Source: Bettongia penicillata ogilbyi
Taxonomy: Eukaryota > Chordata > Mammalia > Diprotodontia > Potoroidae
Length of the DNA: 64,000 nucleotides
Reading direction: 5' to 3'
NCBI GenBank assembly: GCA_023548195.1
Contig: JAJHZJ010000061.1
Location: 9,740,378-9,804,377, forward strand
Shown: in pieces, positions 59,795 to 64,000 of the stretch
Layout of the letters: each line of letters begins with the position of its first letter
Numbering within the stretch: position 1 is the first letter of the stretch
Notes under the pieces: model-generated
Told to the model about the DNA's origin: nothing
The model's database searches: none
The model's input: the letters and a program-made list of their open reading frames with translations, nothing else
Position numbers and translations under genes: made by a program

Positions 59795-60005
59795 TAATCA
59801 TAAGAGGCAATGTAAAATTGTGGAAAGAGTTTGTGGAAAGGGTTTGGGGGACCTGGTTTCACATCCCAGTCCATTCATTTCCTAGCTGGATGGTCTTGAA
59901 CAAGTCTGACTTGAGTTTCTTTGTAAAATTAGAAGATTGGACTAGGACCCTTGGTCCCTTCCAACTCTACATCTGTGAATTGACTTTGAGTCTTATTGTG
60001 ACAAC
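59795..60005 (+). mobile_element. MIR-type SINE relic
   Basis: 'gaggcaatgtaaaattgtggaaagag' head, 'tcctagctggatggtcttgaacaagtc' core, 'agattggactaggacccttggtcccttccaactctac' tail. Confidence 0.65.
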
Positions 60006-60226
60006 CAAGTGAGGAGAAATGTAAGTTTAGTTAGTTTTTTTTTTTAAACTAGGAAGCTACAAATCAATGAATAAGCATTTTAGGTACGTACTCCATGCAC
60101 AGTGTTAGGGAGACCCCAATACAAAGAATGAAATAATGCATATTCCCAAGGAAACTTATAAAGTATTGCTTGCTTGGTATAAATTTTATCTTTTAAATAT
60201 CACATTTTATTTTTGGATTTTTTCAG

Positions 60227-60401
60227 CGCTTTTAACTTTCGGCGTGAAAGAATCAGCCATGGTTAACAAAGTTTTCACTTGTATCAATGTTCTTGTCCTG
60301 GGCTTTGTGATGGTGTCAGGTTTTGTGAAGGGATCCATGAAAAACTGGCAGCTTACCAAAGAAGATATTGTGAATGCTAATGGCAGTATCTGTTTGAACA
60401 A
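60227..60401 (+). CDS. SLC7A1: SLC7A1 coding exon 3: residues 176-233
   Basis: A 175-nt exon entering in phase 1 and leaving in phase 2 (donor AA/GTAAGT at 60402). It completes segment 4 (LLTFGVKES, 177-185) and encodes segment 5 (about 191-211, [21 protein letters not shown]). The beginning of the third extracellular loop follows, with one glycosylation sequon (N227-G-S) and C231. Residue 176, formed across the exon junction (G + CG), is alanine, where CAT-1 and CAT-2 of placental mammals, as I recall them, have glycine. The next exon (loop remainder and segment 6) is not in the window. Total visible coding length is 701 nt of roughly 1.9 kb. Confidence 0.96.
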
Positions 60402-61015
60402 GTAAGTGGTCAAGTTTTGGGATGTGTGTGTACATGCGCAGGCAACCCATTTTTCAGATACAAGTCAATATGCTCATTTTAATGTATTTAACAACACACT
60501 TGTTCATGATGTCACATGACATGAAACATTCTTTTTTTAATCTAATTTTAATGAGTTCTAACAATATTCTTTTCCATAATGAAATGGTCCAAAGGTATTT
60601 TTCATAATGTTTGGAATGTATTTTGGGTATATTATTCATTAAAACTGGGTATAACTTTGTGAATTCACACAGTGGTATTTGGAGAGTTAATTCCCCTTTA
60701 AATTTTAATATTGTGCAGGTTCACCAAATGACCTCTGTTCCCTTTTAAATCTCCATCAAAATTATTTCAATCTTAACTTCATTTTTTTATTTCTGACACA
60801 TTTTTCTGTTCGATAGCCTGGCAGTACCCTGCTTCATTATACATGCCCTCCGGTCTGAATTTAACAATGTAAAGACAGTAGAGATGGGCGGAATGCAGGG
60901 ACAAAAGGAGAGGGAGGGCTTTTCTTGAGACCTGAACTGTCATTTTTTTATCCAACCTTTTCCAAAGCAAATTATATACTTAGTACCTAGGACAGTGCCT
61001 TGCACATAATAGATT

Positions 61016-61046
61016 GGGGGTGTGGGTGTGGGTGTGTGTGGGTGTG
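61016..61046 (+). repeat. (GGTGTG)n tract
   Basis: Short GT-rich hexanucleotide-like repeat. Confidence 0.85.
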
Positions 61047-61059
61047 CTGATATCATTTT

Positions 61060-61270
61060 TTAAAAAATTTTCCACCAATTACATATTAAAACAATTTTTA
61101 GCGTTCTTTTATTTTTTAATTTATGAACTCCAAATTCTGTCCATCCTCCTTTCTCTTCCCCCCTCCCTGAGACAGTAAACAATCTGATAAGGTTATAGTG
61201 CCCACAATAGATTCTTTTTTTCTTTTAAAGAAAATTATTCATTTTTCATATCCCTTTTAGATTCTTTGTA
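61060..61270 (-). mobile_element. L1 3' end, antisense
   Basis: 'tttatgaactccaaattctgtccatcctcctttctcttcccccctccctgagacag' is the reversed L1 3' terminus. It is related to 63550-63880. Confidence 0.65.
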
Positions 61271-61654
61271 ATTATTTGTTGAATGAATAGATGAGTGTCT
61301 ATGTGGCTGGGGGCTTCTTTGTATGAGTGCCTAATTAAAATTAAAGGAATAACTGTCCTTAGTAAAAACAAGATGCTAATATCTTTTTGAGATCTACTTC
61401 TAGTGCAGAAAAAGGGGCATTCATTCCTTGGTAATATTCATGCCAAATATATTCGTAGCCCTTCCTTCTCCTACACATTAATACAGGATGGAGGCAAGCC
61501 AATCAAAAGTATGCTTCGAAGTGATGGAGTAAGATGGAAAAAGTTTGTAGTAAATATCTCCAGTTGGTATCCAGAGGCCATAGAGAAATGCAAAGCACCC
61601 CTCTTGATCACCATTACCTGTACTGATTGATTTAGGTACTTGTCAATAGATTTT

Positions 61655-61895
61655 TGTTATTATTCAGAAATTTCAGTTGTGTCTGACTCTTTGTGACCCC
61701 ATTTAAGGTTTTCTTGGCAAAGATATTGGAGTGGTTTGCCATTTGATACTTATTTTACAGATGAAAAAACTGAGGCAAACAGGTTTAAGTGACTTGTCCA
61801 GGGTCACATAGCTAGTAAGTGTCTGAGGCTGGATTTGAAATCAGGTCTTTCTGACTCCAGGTCTGATACTCTGTCTACTGCCTAGCCAACTACTT
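61655..61895 (-). mobile_element. Marsupial tRNA/CORE-type SINE, antisense
   Basis: 'cagttgtgtctgactctttgtgaccccatttaaggttttcttggcaaagatattggagtggtttgcc', 'cagggtcacatagctagtaagtgtctgaggctgg' and a shortened head 'ctgtctactgcctagcc'. Confidence 0.92.
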
Positions 61896-62829
61896 GCTCT
61901 TTACCTGTTCTCTTTAGGTGCTAAAATTGTAAATGCCTGGAGCTAGCTTAGGATCTTTCGGTTTGCTTGGCCTCACCTTTATCTTATCAATGTTTAGATT
62001 GTGAATCTTTTTGTCATTCAGCACAGCCTTGGCTACCTCTTACTAGCCCAGGAAAATGCGTTCCAATTAACAATTTCATTTTCTTTAACCATTCTTCCCT
62101 GTTGTTTCTGCATTGATCAATTTCAGACTGGTTAATTGGGCAAGGGAAGCATTTTTAAAACTTTGGAATTTCTGTGATATCCAGGGGTTCTTCTTGCCCC
62201 CTGACTGTATTTCTGCCAGATGCTGAGATGAAATTACTTTATTGAAGATAGTTCTAGTGTATTATAGTTTTTACATTTTATCACCTTTTTTTCCTAGCTA
62301 TATAATAGATCCCTCTCCCCAATTATTCAATATAGCCCTAAATTGTATGACAATCTTGCATTAGCTCAAATCAAATGAGTTACAGAAGCTTCAGAGCAGA
62401 GCTGGATGTGGAATGAACTTTGTGGGGTTTTTGTGATATTATTCCAATGCAGAGACTTACTTCTCCCTCCCCACCCCTGCCCCCAAAGAGAGAATGATAT
62501 TTGTTTCTGTCTGTGAATGAGGAATTGCAACCATAACATTGCTGTCCTTTTATCAACGTGTCCCACTTTTTTGTAATCTACACACTTTTCTCCATTTCTT
62601 TTTACATCATAATTGTTTCTGAATAAGTCACTTCCCTCTTCAGCCATAACAGCTGTCTGTCCTTTGTAACAATAAAAGAAAGGCTGTGTGTATTGGAGTA
62701 ATTCAGCAAAACTGTGCCAGTGGATTCGGATACTGTATCCCATGTTACGAACCTTTAGTCCCTCATCTTTGCCAAAGATCGGAGAGAGATACTTTCTTAT
62801 CTCTTCTTGCTGTTCTGTGAACATTCCAT

Positions 62830-63110
62830 ATCCCACATGCCTGGAATGCTCTTTACTTCTTAGAATCCCTGCCTTTTTTCAAGACTGACTTCTTTCCAGG
62901 AGACCTTTTTCTCATCATCTCTTCTCATTCTCCCTCTGTTCCCCCAGCTCCATAACTTTTTCCATCTTTCATCTACTCTGTTAACATTTACATTTTCTCC
63001 ACTATGAGCTCCTTGAGGGCAGGGCCTATATTTATTTATTTATTTATTTTTGTGTTCACAGGTCTTAGTACCTCGTGTAGCATATGATTGATTGACTGAT
63101 CAGTGCTGTG
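62830..63110 (+). mobile_element. L2-type LINE fragment, sense, with (TTTA)n
   Basis: 'cctggaatgctctttacttc', 'cttctttccaggagacctttttctcatc', 'tatgagctccttgagggcagggcctata' and the 3' end 'acaggtcttagtacctcgtgtagc'. (TTTA)n at 63030-63050 sits in the UTR. Confidence 0.75.
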
Positions 63111-63549
63111 GTCAGTTATCAATTAAAGGGGGAGAGCATGAGATTAAGCCAGCTTTGAATTATATATCAGTGCTGCTCTTGCTTCTTTGAATTTGAGAAA
63201 GAGGGAAGGTCTGATAGTACTACCAATTTCAGTGAGATTTGGAAGTAGGTCATTATCAGCCGGGGGACCAGGGATGGAACAAGTTTCATCCCTTCATCTT
63301 TCAGGTGGCTTCTGCTACTGTTTGATACAGGTAGGATGGCAGCAGGCCATTCTTCGGAAAGCCCTTGGTGGTTAAAGAAACCAGGATTTACTTAATATTC
63401 CTTTTTTCTCTATCCCTTTCAGAGAACATATTCAGCAGCGTACAGATGAATAAGTCCCACTAAACAGAAATAGAGTTGATATTGAATGTAAACTTCTTCT
63501 GGGCATGGCCCTTTTTCTATCCCATACCTTCATAGGCTCAGTATAGTTC

Positions 63550-63890
63550 TTTTTTAAATTAAATTATTTTATCTGTTTTTAGTGTTCTACAGTAACTTCC
63601 ATATATCTTAGATTTTTTCCCCTCCCTTCCACTCCTTCCCCACTCCCTCCCTGAGACAGCATACAATTTTATATAGGTTCTACACATACATTCCTATTAA
63701 ATACATTTTTACCTTAGTCATGTTGCATAGAAGAATTAAAATGAATGGGAGAAATCATAAAACAAAGCAAAACATAATACAAAAGAAAATGGCCTGCCTC
63801 ATTCTGTGATCAAATTCCATCATTTTTTCTCAGGATATGAAAGGCATTTTGCCTCAAGAGTCCATTGGGAATTTTTTAAGTCCTTTCAGC
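63550..63890 (-). mobile_element. L1 3' UTR, antisense
   Basis: 'ccctgagacagcatacaattttatataggttctacacatacattcctattaaatac' and 'gttgcatagaagaattaaaatgaatgggagaaatcat', then 'aaaggcattttgcctcaagagtcc'. The A-rich 3' tail side is at the left. Confidence 0.7.
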
Positions 63891-63892
63891 AT

Positions 63893-64000
63893 AGTTCTTA
63901 ACTTGGGGTCTGTGGGCTTGGTTTAAAGAAAAATCTTTTGATAACTATTTTATCATTTCCTTATAGTTGGTTTCTTTTTTAATCCTATTTATTTTATTTT
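63893..64000. mobile_element. Possible DNA-transposon-like repeat running off the window
   Basis: 'gttcttaacttggggtctgtgggcttgg' resembles the start of the unnamed repeat at 26220. It is cut by the window end. Confidence 0.35.

Larger units (their letters stand above)
58324..60226 (+). other. SLC7A1: SLC7A1 intron between coding exons 2 and 3
   Basis: GTATGT donor; acceptor is a T-rich run ending TTTTTTCAG at 60226. Contains MIR relics (58540-58640 antisense, 59340-59470 and 59795-60005 sense) and a reversed L2 terminus at 60055-60145. Confidence 0.9.
60402..64000 (+). other. SLC7A1: SLC7A1 following intron, incomplete
   Basis: Starts with GTAAGT. I searched by eye for the next CAT-1 exon (expected to carry a GGFMPFGFSG-type motif) and found none before 64000. 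Contains the L1, SINE and L2 pieces listed separately. The 156-codon minus frame at 62366-62836 has no recognisable domain. Confidence 0.8.

Noticed and set aside
60136..60226. Open frame upstream of coding exon 3
   Set aside because: Intronic read-through; the T-rich tract and CAG at 60224-60226 and family similarity define the exon start.
62366..62836. 156-codon minus-strand frame
   Set aside because: No recognisable domain, no splice context, inside an intron and partly overlapping an L2 relic.

Overview
The window is vertebrate nuclear DNA, almost certainly from a marsupial. It is AT-rich and CpG-poor except for one CpG island. It is densely filled with mammalian interspersed repeats: MIR, L2, L3/CR1, L1, RTE-clade LINEs and the marsupial tRNA/CORE-type SINE whose copies start GGGGCAGCTAGGTGG, some of them carrying an RTE-derived tail. 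The same conclusion follows from the only gene, whose exons are split by introns of 2 to 37 kb. I could not fix the species (opossum, dasyurid or macropod) from the sequence alone.

Layout. Bases 1-17.6 kb are repeat-filled intergenic DNA: L2 and MIR relics, L1 and RTE fragments on both strands, several SINEs, and long TATG, TG and GA microsatellites. From about 17.64 to 19.29 kb lies a CpG island with GC boxes and an inverted CCAAT box. It contains a predicted noncoding first exon ending at a strong splice donor (18519/18520). From 18.52 to 55.73 kb is a first intron of about 37 kb, again mostly repeats. Coding exons follow at 55744-56113, 58168-58323 and 60227-60401, all on the plus strand with matching splice phases (1, 1, 2). 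No further coding exon was found up to 64000, so the gene continues beyond the window.

The gene. The three coding exons encode the first 233 residues of a cationic amino acid transporter that matches SLC7A1 (CAT-1, system y+) better than its paralogue SLC7A2. The visible part covers the cytoplasmic N-terminus, five predicted membrane segments, the glutamate at residue 107 that is known to be essential in mouse CAT-1, and one N-glycosylation sequon. Exon 1 carries TGATGAAAC, identical to the amino acid response element reported in the first exon of rat Cat-1. The ATG inside that element opens a 30-codon upstream ORF. Together these suggest that transcriptional (ATF4-type) and translational (leader-based) control of arginine/lysine uptake are encoded in the same few bases of this exon.

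No CRISPR array, rRNA, tRNA, operon or novel multi-gene system is present. The best second-look items are: the response element and upstream ORF sharing bases; a perfect 21-bp inverted repeat about 1 kb upstream of the promoter; a tandem array of mariner-type ends; a twin-primed (internally inverted) RTE insertion; and a fossil Tc1-like transposase in intron 1. Repeat names and boundaries were assigned by eye and are approximate.
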